NCBI RefSeq assembly: GCF_002915575.1 | Contig: NZ_PQGD01000007.1 | Span: forward strand, 62,001-126,000 | Direction: 5' to 3' | DNA from: Superficieibacter electus | GTDB lineage: Bacteria > Pseudomonadota > Gammaproteobacteria > Enterobacterales > Enterobacteriaceae | DNA length: 64,000 nucleotides | Part shown: one piece after another, positions 9,041-17,496 of the stretch | How positions within the stretch are numbered: the stretch's first letter is position 1 | How the letters are laid out: each line of letters begins with the position of its first letter | Program-made: the position numbers and the translations under genes | The notes under the pieces: generated by a model | What the model was told of the DNA's origin: nothing | Databases searched by the model: none | The model's input: the letters and a program-made list of their open reading frames with translations, nothing else

Positions 9041-9214
9041 ATACTGCATGACCTTCATGGTGCTTATGGTGACTTTATGAATCCTCATTTTAATTTTGTA
9101 CTCGAAAATTATAATTCACTGGTGCGAAGAGGGTAGTTAACTGATGTGGATGAGTTTTCTGATAGCAGAGGTTTTACCGATTTTAATTACGCCCCCTTTT
9201 GGTGTGAAAAGTGA
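9041..9214 (+). pseudogene. Possible gene remnant with in-frame stop
   Basis: One frame reads protein-like on both sides of a TAG at 9134: GAYGDFMNPHFNFVLENY before it and VDEFSDSRGFTDFNYAPFWC after it, ending at TGA 9212. No start codon with a ribosome site is visible. It may be the tail of a decayed gene of the small-protein cluster. Confidence 0.3.
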
Positions 9215-9273
9215 AAAAGCGACGGTTTTATGTTTACTCTTTTCATTTGCGTTATCTATTGTCGAGGACTGAA

Positions 9274-9945
9274 ATGTATTTCCCCACGCTCTTTAATATT
9301 GTTATGGTGTTTTGTCTGACATCGGCAACCTGCAATCAGCATGATAAATATGTAACACAAAGAAATTATTTATTATCTCCAGTTGCCAGTTTTACGCAGG
9401 ATACAGATGAATTAAAAAAACGCTGGTTTTATTGTGAGCACTGTTTAAAGAGTAATAGCTGCTCTTCACAGGTCAGCAACCAATGTAAAACTGTTACCCT
9501 GCCGGACAGGGCAGAGGCCTTAAACAATGCGATTACTCAGGCTAATGCCGATGCGGTGCATTTCCTGGTGGATGTTGCAAAAACGGATGTCAATTCCATG
9601 ACTGGAAGATATAAGGAAACACCGTTGATGGTGGCTGCGTATTATGGTTCGCAACGTCATCAGGATATTGCTGACTATTTAATTGCCCGTGGCGCAGAGA
9701 TTAATGCCACTAATGGCCTGCCTGGAAATCATTCTGCATTATTAATTGCAATCTGGAAGAATAATATTAGCTTCGCCGCGCATCTCCTGTCTCGAGGCGC
9801 AAATCCTTCACTGGCTTACGAAGGCGAAGCCTGCAACGCGGCGATAGCCAGGCAGCGGCTCAATTTTATTCCACTTATTCCGGGATGTTGTTCTATTGTC
9901 AAAATTAAGCAACAACCAGCAGAGGCCCTTTATCTTTGCCCGTAG
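9274..9945 (+). CDS. Exported ankyrin-repeat protein
   Basis: 223 residues from the ATG at 9274 (CGAGGA eight bases ahead); a GTG at 9211 in frame would add 21 residues and is less likely. A hydrophobic N-terminus (YFPTLFNIVMVFCLTSATC) suggests export. The first half has a CxxC pair (YCEHCLKSNSC). The second half holds ankyrin repeats: ETPLMVAAYYGS...DIADYLIARGAEINATNG, then SALLIAIWKNNISFAAHLLSRGANPSLA. Ankyrin proteins in such loci often bind a partner, for instance a toxin. The specific partner is unknown. Confidence 0.7.
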   Translation: MYFPTLFNIVMVFCLTSATCNQHDKYVTQRNYLLSPVASFTQDTDELKKRWFYCEHCLKSNSCSSQVSNQCKTVTLPDRAEALNNAITQANADAVHFLVDVAKTDVNSMTGRYKETPLMVAAYYGSQRHQDIADYLIARGAEINATNGLPGNHSALLIAIWKNNISFAAHLLSRGANPSLAYEGEACNAAIARQRLNFIPLIPGCCSIVKIKQQPAEALYLCP

Positions 9946-10082
9946 TTTCCGCCTTATTCTTCATTCATCTATAGCAATTTATCCGCTCTCATTTCCAGCC
10001 CATCATATTCAGGGGTAGTCACCAGGTTTTTCGCGGCGTATCATACCTTTAAAGATTGTCATCCACGATAAGGATATAAATA

Positions 10083-10391
10083 TTGGATAATCAAGAAATT
10101 ACCTGTCCACACTGCCGCAGCGATATTCCGTATGGCGCAAATGTTTGTCGCGGGTGCCGGGCAGAAATTAAGTATGGCACACCCAAATTTTTCATCTGGC
10201 TGGGCCTGTTGTTACCGGTCGTTGTGGGGTATTTTATCGCACGTTTTTTACACCTTACAATTGGCGCAGGAGAAACCATAGCCTGGGTCGTCTGGGGCAT
10301 TGTCACTCTGGCGGGCTGGTATGGCTGCATCCGCGTATGCAAACGACTATTCAGAAATCACGTCTCTTTTACCCGGCAGACCAACCGTTAA
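10083..10391 (+). CDS. Small membrane protein with zinc ribbon
   Basis: 102 residues starting at TTG (10083) with AAGGATATAAA upstream. The N-terminus has a rubredoxin-like zinc ribbon, CPHCRSDIPYG and VCRGCRAEI (CxxC...CxxC, residues 8-28). Two transmembrane segments follow (FFIWLGLLLPVVVGYFIARF and IAWVVWGIVTLAGWYG), then a basic tail. Such proteins are common in enterobacterial accessory regions; function unknown. Confidence 0.7.
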   Translation: MDNQEITCPHCRSDIPYGANVCRGCRAEIKYGTPKFFIWLGLLLPVVVGYFIARFLHLTIGAGETIAWVVWGIVTLAGWYGCIRVCKRLFRNHVSFTRQTNR

Positions 10392-10671
10392 CCCTCTTTG
10401 TGAAGCATCAGGCGCATTATCGCGCTTGACAGCAAGTTTTATCTTATCCTTATACCCTTCCTCTCATTATTAAAGATATTAATAATATCCGCGCAGCGAG
10501 AATAGTTCCGTGGCAGAATTTTATTTTCGTACACTTCATGGTGCATTTCCGCAACATATTTCCCATCAGCAGTGCAGCAGAATGTTAAACAATAAGAGCA
10601 GGTGATAGGTCATCGGCTATTTTGCCCGCCTGCCATAATTAATTCTGATTTTATCGGTCTGTTCACCGTTA

Positions 10672-11202
10672 ATGCAGGTCGCCGCGCGACTGATGCAGGA
10701 CGTGGTGGCCATTGCGCGGCGCAGCGAGCACGGACGCGGGACCGTGGGGATGGTGCAGGTGAATCCCAATAGCCGTAACGTGGTGCCCGGTGAGGTCAAA
10801 TTTTCCATTGATATGCGCAATATCAGCGACGATGAAGTTGCGAAGATGGATGCCGCGCTGCGGGCAACTATTGCGACGGTTAGAGAGCAGACGGGAATGG
10901 CGATAACGCTGGAAGAGGTGAGTCATTATCCCGCCGCGCCGTTCCATCCTGACTGTCAGGCGGCGATTAGCAGAGCGGCAACCGGGCTTGGCTATCCGTC
11001 GCGGCCGATTGTGTCAGGCGCGGGCCATAACGCGGTTTATATGAGTTATCTCGCACCTGCCGGCATGATTTTTATTCCCTGTAAGGACGGCATCAGCCAT
11101 AACGAAATTGAGTATGCCGCGCCGCAGCACGTCACCGCAGGCGCAAATGTGCTGCTGAAGGTGATGCTGGACTATGCAAAGGTAGCGTCGGGCGAGGATT
11201 GA
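10672..11202 (+). pseudogene. 3' remnant of an M20-family amidohydrolase (allantoate / N-carbamoyl amino acid hydrolase type)
   Basis: 176 codons against roughly 400 in the intact family. What remains covers the dimerisation domain and C-terminal catalytic part: VNPNSRNVVPGEVKFSIDMRN, VSGAGHNAVYMSYLAPAGMIFIPC and GISHNEIEYAAP, with the metal-ligand HNE and the SGAGHDA-like motif (here SGAGHNA). The N-terminal metal-binding half is absent, and the upstream bases do not continue it. The gene is therefore truncated and presumably inactive. It may be a relic of an amino acid or hydantoin utilisation cluster related to the transport genes at 15-20 kb. Confidence 0.75.
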
Positions 11203-11227
11203 TGCATTCATGATATGAATCAAATAA

Positions 11228-11275
11228 CCCCCCCCCACTCAATTGAGAATGGAAATCCATCTCATTTGCATTTAG
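11228..11275 (+). promoter_or_regulatory. Poly-C tract and Fur-like site upstream of FhuE-like receptor
   Basis: A run of nine C (11228-11236) is followed by a near-palindrome GAGAATGGAAATCCATCTC and then ATCTCATTTGCATT, both of Fur-box character. They lie about 90-120 bp before the receptor start, where a Fur operator would be expected. Confidence 0.55.
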
Positions 11276-11362
11276 TATTGTTGCGCGCGTTTTCGCCAGC
11301 GGTCTCTGCCCTGAGGACGCTGGCACACCATAACAACACAACAATACTTATGGGGTTAACAG

Positions 11363-13537
11363 ATGGCTTTTCACCACAGGAATCCTTCGCCCTGGATGGC
11401 TGGCTTTACGTCCGGGGATCGTAATCGCTTTTCGTTTTCACTGATGGCGCTGTGTATTAGCAGTGCGGTTTATGCTGCCCCGGCGGGGGCTGAAGATACC
11501 ATCGTGGTCAATGCGGTGGAGGAGAATGCGGCCCAGGCAGCAACGTCGTATACCGTACCTGCGACTCGCGCCGGGACAAAACTGAATCTCACCCAGCGCG
11601 ATATTCCGCAGTCGGTCAGCGTCGTGACCGAAGAAAGAATAAAAGACCAGAATATGCGCGATGTTAAAGACATTCTGGATAACGTGACCGGCGTGTCGGC
11701 CACGCAATATGACTCAGAGCGGTTCGATTATTTCTCTCGCGGGTTCTATATCAATAATTACACCTATGATGATATTCCCTCGACGCAATACGGCGCATGG
11801 AATTTTGGTGAAACCGACGGCGACGCCGCGATTTACCAGCGGGTCGATATTGTCCGCGGCTCTACCGGGTTGATGACCGGCACCGGTAATCCTGGCGCGG
11901 CCATTAATTTCGTGCGTAAGAAAGCTGACAGCAAAACCTTTGCCGGCGATCTGTCCGCCAGCTACGGTAGCTGGGATACCCAGCGCTATGTGGCTGACCT
12001 TTCCGGGCCGTTGAACGACGCCGGAACGCTGCGCGGCCGCGTCGTCACTGGCTATCAGGACGGTGATAGCTGGCTGGATCGCTACCATAAAACCAAAAAA
12101 TTCCTCTATGCCACCGTGCAGGCCGATCTGAGCGACAATACGGTGCTGGATCTCGGCTACGATTACCAGTCGCGCGATACCGATGGCGCAACCTGGGGCG
12201 GGTTGCCGACCTGGTATTCAAACGGCAACCGCGTCGATTACGATCGCAGCGACAGCCTGGCACCCGACTGGACGTATTTTAATACCCTGTCGCGTAAAGT
12301 GTTCGCGGCGCTCACCACCCAGTTTGCCAACGGCTGGCAGACGCGCCTGAATGCGACGCATGGCGAAGCGAATTTCGACAGTAAACTGTTCTATCCCAGC
12401 GGTTTCCCGGATCAAAACACCGGTATTCTGGCGGCGGGCGGTTATGGTTTTGCCGGCTGGTATCACGGCCTGCGTACTCAGACCGCAGTAGACGCATACG
12501 CCAGCGGGCCGTTTACGCTGCTGGGCCGCCAGCATGAGCTGGTGGCGGGCGTGGATTACAGCCGCCAGCGCAACCGTTATCTTTACTCGTCATCGATGGT
12601 TTCTGCGGCGGATATCGGCAATATAATCAATTTTGACGGCAACCTTGCCGAGCCGGACTGGCCGGCATGGGGGCTTTCCGCCGAAGATACCATCCGCCAG
12701 AAAGCCGCTTATACTGCCGCGCGTTTCTCACTCGCCGATCCGCTCTCGCTGATCCTCGGCATGCGTTACACCCAGTACAGCACCAATGGCACTTCCGCCA
12801 ATATGGACAAAAATAACCTGACCCCTTATGGCGGGCTGGTTTACGACATCAACGAGAACTACTCGGCGTTCCTGAGCTATACCTCTATTTTCCAGCCGCA
12901 AACCTACCGCGATCGTCAGGGGAACTATCTCAAGCCGGTAACGGGCCGGGATTACGAAGCCGGGATTAAATCTGACTGGTACAATGGCCGTCTGACCACC
13001 ACGCTTTCGATTTTCCGTATTGAGCAGGATAATCTGGGACAGATTGACGGCGATAACTATGTGAATAACAGCAGCGAGCAGGCTTACGTAGCGGCCAAAG
13101 GGGTGGTAAGCCGCGGCGTGGATTTCGAAATTAATGGTGCCGTGACCGACAACCTGAGTCTCACCTTTGGTGCCACGCGCTATGTGGCGAAGGATGCCAG
13201 CGGCTCGCGTACCAATCCCCAGTTGCCGCAAACCGATCTGAAATTGTTTACCCGCTACAACGTGCCGGTGATGCCTGCGCTGACCGTCGGCGGTGGGGTG
13301 AACTGGCAAAACCGGACTTACAAGGATGCAGCTGGTCCTTCCGGCGCGACGCAGCGGGTGTATCAGGGCAGCTATCCGCTGGCGAATCTGTTCGCACGTT
13401 ATGAGGTCAATAAGAATCTCTCGGTGCAGGCCAACGTCAAAAACCTGTTTGACCGGGAGTATACGTCCAGCGTCGGCAGCGGCGTGGTATATGGCGAACC
13501 GCGCAACTTCTCGGTGAGTGTGGGATATAGCTTCTGA
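11363..13537 (+). CDS. FhuE-like TonB-dependent ferric-coprogen / rhodotorulate receptor
   Basis: 724 residues. The long N-terminus carries a signal peptide ending AVYAAPAGA, followed by the TonB box EDTIVVNA. The plug matches FhuE closely: AGTKLNLTQRDIPQSVSVV, SRGFYINNY, VDIVRGSTGLMTGTGNPGAA. The barrel also follows FhuE (GYQDGDSWLDRYH, TWGGLPTW, PYGGLVYDINENYSAFLSYT), ending VSVGYSF. FhuE imports hydroxamate siderophores such as coprogen and rhodotorulic acid. This is not the usual chromosomal fhuE neighbourhood, so it may be a paralogue. Fur-like sites lie upstream and the start ATG has GGGGTT ahead. Single gene, not in an operon. Confidence 0.85.
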   Translation: MAFHHRNPSPWMAGFTSGDRNRFSFSLMALCISSAVYAAPAGAEDTIVVNAVEENAAQAATSYTVPATRAGTKLNLTQRDIPQSVSVVTEERIKDQNMRDVKDILDNVTGVSATQYDSERFDYFSRGFYINNYTYDDIPSTQYGAWNFGETDGDAAIYQRVDIVRGSTGLMTGTGNPGAAINFVRKKADSKTFAGDLSASYGSWDTQRYVADLSGPLNDAGTLRGRVVTGYQDGDSWLDRYHKTKKFLYATVQADLSDNTVLDLGYDYQSRDTDGATWGGLPTWYSNGNRVDYDRSDSLAPDWTYFNTLSRKVFAALTTQFANGWQTRLNATHGEANFDSKLFYPSGFPDQNTGILAAGGYGFAGWYHGLRTQTAVDAYASGPFTLLGRQHELVAGVDYSRQRNRYLYSSSMVSAADIGNIINFDGNLAEPDWPAWGLSAEDTIRQKAAYTAARFSLADPLSLILGMRYTQYSTNGTSANMDKNNLTPYGGLVYDINENYSAFLSYTSIFQPQTYRDRQGNYLKPVTGRDYEAGIKSDWYNGRLTTTLSIFRIEQDNLGQIDGDNYVNNSSEQAYVAAKGVVSRGVDFEINGAVTDNLSLTFGATRYVAKDASGSRTNPQLPQTDLKLFTRYNVPVMPALTVGGGVNWQNRTYKDAAGPSGATQRVYQGSYPLANLFARYEVNKNLSVQANVKNLFDREYTSSVGSGVVYGEPRNFSVSVGYSF

Positions 13538-13560
13538 TCTTTGGCTATACCAGTCTAATG

Positions 13561-13592
13561 CGTCGTTCTCCTCACAGAAGAGGAGAACGACG
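13561..13592. terminator. Hairpin between convergent receptor and MocR genes
   Basis: Perfect 13-bp stem CGTCGTTCTCCTC / GAGGAGAACGACG with loop ACAGAA. It lies between the two stop codons, so it could serve both genes. No clear U-tract follows on either side. Confidence 0.65.
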
Positions 13593-15059
13593 TCATCCCA
13601 TCTGCATCAACTGCCCCTTCAATACATCAACGCCCGGCGCAATTGCCTGCGGATCAATGGCGTGAAAGCCCATACGGAAAAAGTGATCCGGCGGGGCATC
13701 GCCGAGAAAATGACGGGCACCCGGCTCAATCAATACGCCCGCATGAGCCGCGCGCCAGGTCAGTTGCCGGGTGCTGATATGTTCCGGCGTGCTGAGCCAG
13801 AAAGCGTTCGCATGTTCGCTGCCGGGCATGAGTGTGCACTCCGGCAGTGACGTTCTTAACGCTTCGTGCAGGCGATCCCAGCGGCGGGCTGAATCATCAT
13901 GATAACGGCGCAAATGCGTTTCATAATGGCCCTGCGCCAGAAAATGCGCCATCTGATACTGAATATTGGCAGGCGGATGGCGATACATCAGGCGACGCAA
14001 GGCGCGAGCTTCATCAATGACATCCGGATCGGCCACCATAAAGCCCAACCGTAGCCCTGGCGACAGCGCTTTAGACAGGCTGCTGACATAAATCACCCGA
14101 CCGCTGCGGTCGCAGGCCTTCAGGGCGGGCAGCGGATTGCGTGTGAAATTACTCTCTGAATCATAATCATCTTCAATGATCACCGCATCATGGCGAACGG
14201 CATGATCCAGTAGCTGCTGACGGCGCGCCGGGCTCATGGTAACGCCGGTCGGCACCTGATGACCGGGGGTGACATAATAATAATCACAGGCGGTTTCCTC
14301 GTTAAGCATTATGCCTTCGCTGTCAACCGGGTGCGGCACGATGCCGGTTTCGCTGAGCATAAAGGTATTAATCGCTTCGCGAAATCCAGGATCTTCCACC
14401 GCTACCCGCGTTTGTCGGTCCATCAGCAGGCGGGTCAACAGATAAAGGGCGTTTTGTGAACCGAGCGTGATTAAGATTTCATCTGCCGAGGCGGCGATAC
14501 CGCGTTTGGGCAATACCCGGGTACGGATCTGTTCAATCAGCATCGGCACATCCTGATCGATATGATCGACCACCCATGCCGGATCGCGCACGCCACCGTG
14601 CAGCCAGTTAGCGGTCGAGCGCCAGCTGGCAAGCGGAAACTGACGCGTATCCGGCTGACCATAGATAAACGGGTAGCGGTAATTCATCCAGCCTGCGGGT
14701 TTGAGGATCGACTCCTGCTGGCTGGGCATCATTTTCATTCGTCTGCTCCAGGATGGTGCAGTTTCATCATGGATGAGCAGCTCCTGCGCTGCCGGAGACG
14801 GTGAGGTATGGTAATCCGGATGCAGGTAATATCCGCTGCGCGGACGGCTGACGAGATAACCCTCGCTGACCAGGCTCTCAAAAACCAGCGCGGTGGTATT
14901 GCGCGACACGTGAAGCTGGCTGGCAAGCTGGCGGCAGGAGGGAAGCGGCGTATCAACCGGAAACAGTCCGCTCAGGATCGCCCGTACCAGCGATTCACGG
15001 ACCTGCTCCTGTAAACCGCGCTGGCGGTCGAATTCCACATGCATCAGGTGTCGGATCAT
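13593..15059 (-). CDS. MocR/PdxR-type regulator (GntR DNA-binding domain fused to aminotransferase fold)
   Basis: 488 residues, typical for the subfamily. N-terminal winged helix (about residues 10-78: LQEQVRESLVRAILSG, LPSCRQLASQLHVSRNTTALVFESLVSEGYLVSRPRSGYYL), then a fold type I aminotransferase-like domain with the PLP lysine in YVSSLSKALSPGLRLGF (about residue 325), GSQNALYLL and IIEDDYDSEF-like IIEDDYDSESN. It is divergent from the polar amino acid ABC genes, with a direct-repeat operator between them, so it most likely controls those genes and itself. The effector is probably PLP or a PLP-amino acid adduct. The ATG has GGAGAG close upstream. Confidence 0.88.
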   Translation of the reverse strand: MIRHLMHVEFDRQRGLQEQVRESLVRAILSGLFPVDTPLPSCRQLASQLHVSRNTTALVFESLVSEGYLVSRPRSGYYLHPDYHTSPSPAAQELLIHDETAPSWSRRMKMMPSQQESILKPAGWMNYRYPFIYGQPDTRQFPLASWRSTANWLHGGVRDPAWVVDHIDQDVPMLIEQIRTRVLPKRGIAASADEILITLGSQNALYLLTRLLMDRQTRVAVEDPGFREAINTFMLSETGIVPHPVDSEGIMLNEETACDYYYVTPGHQVPTGVTMSPARRQQLLDHAVRHDAVIIEDDYDSESNFTRNPLPALKACDRSGRVIYVSSLSKALSPGLRLGFMVADPDVIDEARALRRLMYRHPPANIQYQMAHFLAQGHYETHLRRYHDDSARRWDRLHEALRTSLPECTLMPGSEHANAFWLSTPEHISTRQLTWRAAHAGVLIEPGARHFLGDAPPDHFFRMGFHAIDPQAIAPGVDVLKGQLMQMG

Positions 15060-15145
15060 CGCACTCTCCTCGAAATCTGCCCGTATTCAATCCAGCAAAT
15101 TCCGTACCAGCCTTTGACATACTGACACATCCACGCAACGCAACT

Positions 15146-15179
15146 GGCTCTATTCAGATTGCAAAAAGGCTCCCTACAG
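15146..15179 (+). promoter_or_regulatory. Direct-repeat operator for the MocR regulator
   Basis: Two half-sites, GGCTCTATTCAG (15146-15157) and GGCTCCCTACAG (15168-15179), lie 22 bp apart, two helical turns. MocR-type regulators commonly bind direct repeats in the divergent intergenic region. A TTGACA lies close by at about 15115. Confidence 0.6.
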
Positions 15180-15281
15180 TAAAAACGAATTCAACCGACG
15201 CGTGGATCGCTGATATCGGCATGTGATTTGCAACGCATCAGCGGCTGGCGCGTTTCCGGCAAGGCAACAGAGGGCGGAAAA

Positions 15282-16130
15282 ATGAAAAAAGTATGTAGCG
15301 CATATTATCTGGCAGCGGCGATGACGATGGCGTTTTCCTGCCATGCCATCGCTGATTTAGCGGAAATAGAAAAAGCTGGCACCCTGAAAGTGGCAACGGA
15401 GGACGATTACGCGCCGTTTAATTTTATGACCAACGGTCAGGCTGACGGCTTTAATAAAGACATGCTGGAGGAGCTGCGCAAATATGCCAAATTCAACGTT
15501 GATCAAAGTATTTTGCCGTGGACAGGCTTATTAGCGGCGGTGTCGACCGGGCAATATGATATGGCCCTCACCGGCGCGGTCATTACCGATGAACGACTCA
15601 ATGTGTTTAATTTCACCCCGCCGTGGGCTTCCGCCCAGCACTATTTTGTTAAGCGCGCAGGCGATGACTCCTTAAACACTATCGCGGCGCTAAATGGCAA
15701 AAAGGTGGGGTTGCAGGCGGGAAGCGCGTTGCTGGCGCGATTGCCGGAACTGAAAGCGATGCTGGAAAAAACCGGCGGCAAACTGGGGCCGGTAGTGGAA
15801 TATCCTTCCTATCCTGAAGCCTACGCGGATTTAGCCAATAAGCGTCTGGACTATGTAATTAACGTGGTGATCTCAGTAAATGATTTGGTAAAAGCCAAAC
15901 CGAAAGTCTTTGCCAAAGGGCTGGCGGTGTCTGGCCCTGGCTATATGGCCTGGCCAATTCCTAAAAATTCACCAGAGCTGCTGGCCTATATGACCAAATT
16001 TATGGATCACCTGCGTGAAACTGGCAGGCTCGCCGAGCTTCAGAAAAAATGGTTTGGCGAAACTTATGACAATTTACCCACTGAGCCGATTACCAGTGCC
16101 GATCAGTTCCATAAATTAGCTGGCCTGTAA
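15282..16130 (+). CDS. Periplasmic binding protein of a polar amino acid ABC transporter
   Basis: 282 residues from the ATG at 15282; the longer frame from 15228 adds no signal sequence. Signal peptide MKKVCSAYYLAAAMTMAFSCHAIA, then a family 3 solute-binding fold: LKVATEDDYAPFNF, DGFNKDMLEEL, DMALTGAVITDERLNVFNFTPPW, KKVGLQAGSALL, ending LAELQKKWFGE. First gene of a four-gene transporter operon. The ligand is probably an amino acid or related amine, judging from the family and the divergent MocR regulator with the nearby aminotransferase. The exact compound cannot be told. Confidence 0.88.
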   Translation: MKKVCSAYYLAAAMTMAFSCHAIADLAEIEKAGTLKVATEDDYAPFNFMTNGQADGFNKDMLEELRKYAKFNVDQSILPWTGLLAAVSTGQYDMALTGAVITDERLNVFNFTPPWASAQHYFVKRAGDDSLNTIAALNGKKVGLQAGSALLARLPELKAMLEKTGGKLGPVVEYPSYPEAYADLANKRLDYVINVVISVNDLVKAKPKVFAKGLAVSGPGYMAWPIPKNSPELLAYMTKFMDHLRETGRLAELQKKWFGETYDNLPTEPITSADQFHKLAGL

Positions 16131-16174
16131 TGTATTGCGGCGGGTAACCGCCGCCCATTGAAGGGGGGAGCACC

Positions 16175-16816
16175 ATGGACGCAATGGCGTGGCAGTTATT
16201 AATTGAAGGTGCATGGACGACGCTCTGGATTTCAGGGCTGGCGATTGTTTTTGGCGTGGTGATTGGGCTGTTCATCGCGTTTATTCGCATGATGCGATTG
16301 CCCGTTATCGATCAGATTCTGGTGGTTTATATCAGCCTTGCCCGCGCCACGCCGCTGGTGACGCTGGTTTTGTTTTTATTCCTTTCGCTGCCAACGGTCG
16401 GGATTAACCTTGATAAAACCGTGGCGGCTATTGTGGCGTTAACCCTAAATACCTCGGCCTTTAATGCTGAGATCTGGCGTAACGCCTTTCGCAATTTCCC
16501 ACGCGAACAGCGGGAAGCGGCAGAGTCGGTTGGCATGCGGCGCTGGACCTGGTTTCGCCATATTATGCTGCCGCAAATGTGGATTGAAAGTTTGCCCGCG
16601 CTGGTCAACGAAATGTCCTTTTTAATTAAAGGCAGCCCGGCAATAGCGGTAATAGGCGTGGTGGATTTAACTCGCGTGACGAATCGAATTTCGTCGGTGA
16701 CCTATGAGCCATTATCGCCAATTCTGGCAGCGGCACTGCTGTACATCATTATTATTGGCTTATTGCTGCGTCTGCAGGGGATGGCGGAGCGCAAAGCAAA
16801 ACGTCTGGCACGCTAG
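16175..16816 (+). CDS. Polar amino acid ABC transporter permease, first subunit
   Basis: 213 residues with a very strong ribosome site (AAGGGGGGAG). Five or so membrane segments; HisM/GlnP-type features include GAWTTLWISGLAIVFGVVIGL and the permease EAA loop EAAESVGMRRWTWFRHIMLPQ, which contacts the ATPase. It ends in a basic tail (AERKAKRLAR). Follows the binding-protein gene by 44 bp and precedes a second permease by 14 bp, so the two probably form a heterodimer. Confidence 0.88.
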   Translation: MDAMAWQLLIEGAWTTLWISGLAIVFGVVIGLFIAFIRMMRLPVIDQILVVYISLARATPLVTLVLFLFLSLPTVGINLDKTVAAIVALTLNTSAFNAEIWRNAFRNFPREQREAAESVGMRRWTWFRHIMLPQMWIESLPALVNEMSFLIKGSPAIAVIGVVDLTRVTNRISSVTYEPLSPILAAALLYIIIIGLLLRLQGMAERKAKRLAR

Positions 16817-16830
16817 GGGCGGGAGGAGTT

Positions 16831-17496
16831 ATGAACCAATGGGCGATTATCTGGAGTGCGCGGGAAAGCTTTTTCAACGGCCTGCTGGCGACGCTTGAGT
16901 TATTTATTATTGCCGCCGTGGCAGGCATGATGATTGGCGTTAGTTTGTGTTATGTGATGGAGTATCAAAATAAGGCCATTAATCGGCTCATTATTGCTTT
17001 TGTCAGCCTGATGCGCGCGATCCCCTTTTTGATTCTGGCGTATCTGCTGTATTACGGTTTACCGGAAGTCGACATTAGCCTTGAACCCTGGACCGCCGGA
17101 CTGCTGGCGCTAATTATTTACCACGGTGCCTATTTTTTTGAGATCCTCCGCAGTCAGCGGCGGCTATTTTCAGGCGGTTACATTGAAGCCGCAACCTCGC
17201 AAGGATTTTCGCGCTATAACACCTTCCGACGGATTATTTTGCCCAATATTGTTTCATCAGCGCTACCGCTAATGGGCAATCAACTGATTATTTGTCTGAA
17301 AGATACCGCATTTTTATCTATTATCACGGTACAGGAAATTACCGCCGCCGCCAACAGCGTACAGGCGACCTGGTTTATTCCGTTCAACGCCTTTATTGTT
17401 GCCATTGCGCTTTATTGGGGGATTAGCATTCTGCTGGAATTACTGATTAAACGGCTAAGTATTTACGGAGCCAGAAGAGGATTAACCCATGCCTGA
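16831..17496 (+). CDS. Polar amino acid ABC transporter permease, second subunit
   Basis: 221 residues, GGGAGGAG ahead of the ATG. Same family as the preceding permease, with FFNGLLATLELFIIAAVAGMMIGV, LMRAIPFLILAYLLYYGLP and an EAA loop EAATSQGFSRYNTFRRIILPN. The last 8 bases overlap the ATPase gene, indicating translational coupling. Confidence 0.88.
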   Translation: MNQWAIIWSARESFFNGLLATLELFIIAAVAGMMIGVSLCYVMEYQNKAINRLIIAFVSLMRAIPFLILAYLLYYGLPEVDISLEPWTAGLLALIIYHGAYFFEILRSQRRLFSGGYIEAATSQGFSRYNTFRRIILPNIVSSALPLMGNQLIICLKDTAFLSIITVQEITAAANSVQATWFIPFNAFIVAIALYWGISILLELLIKRLSIYGARRGLTHA

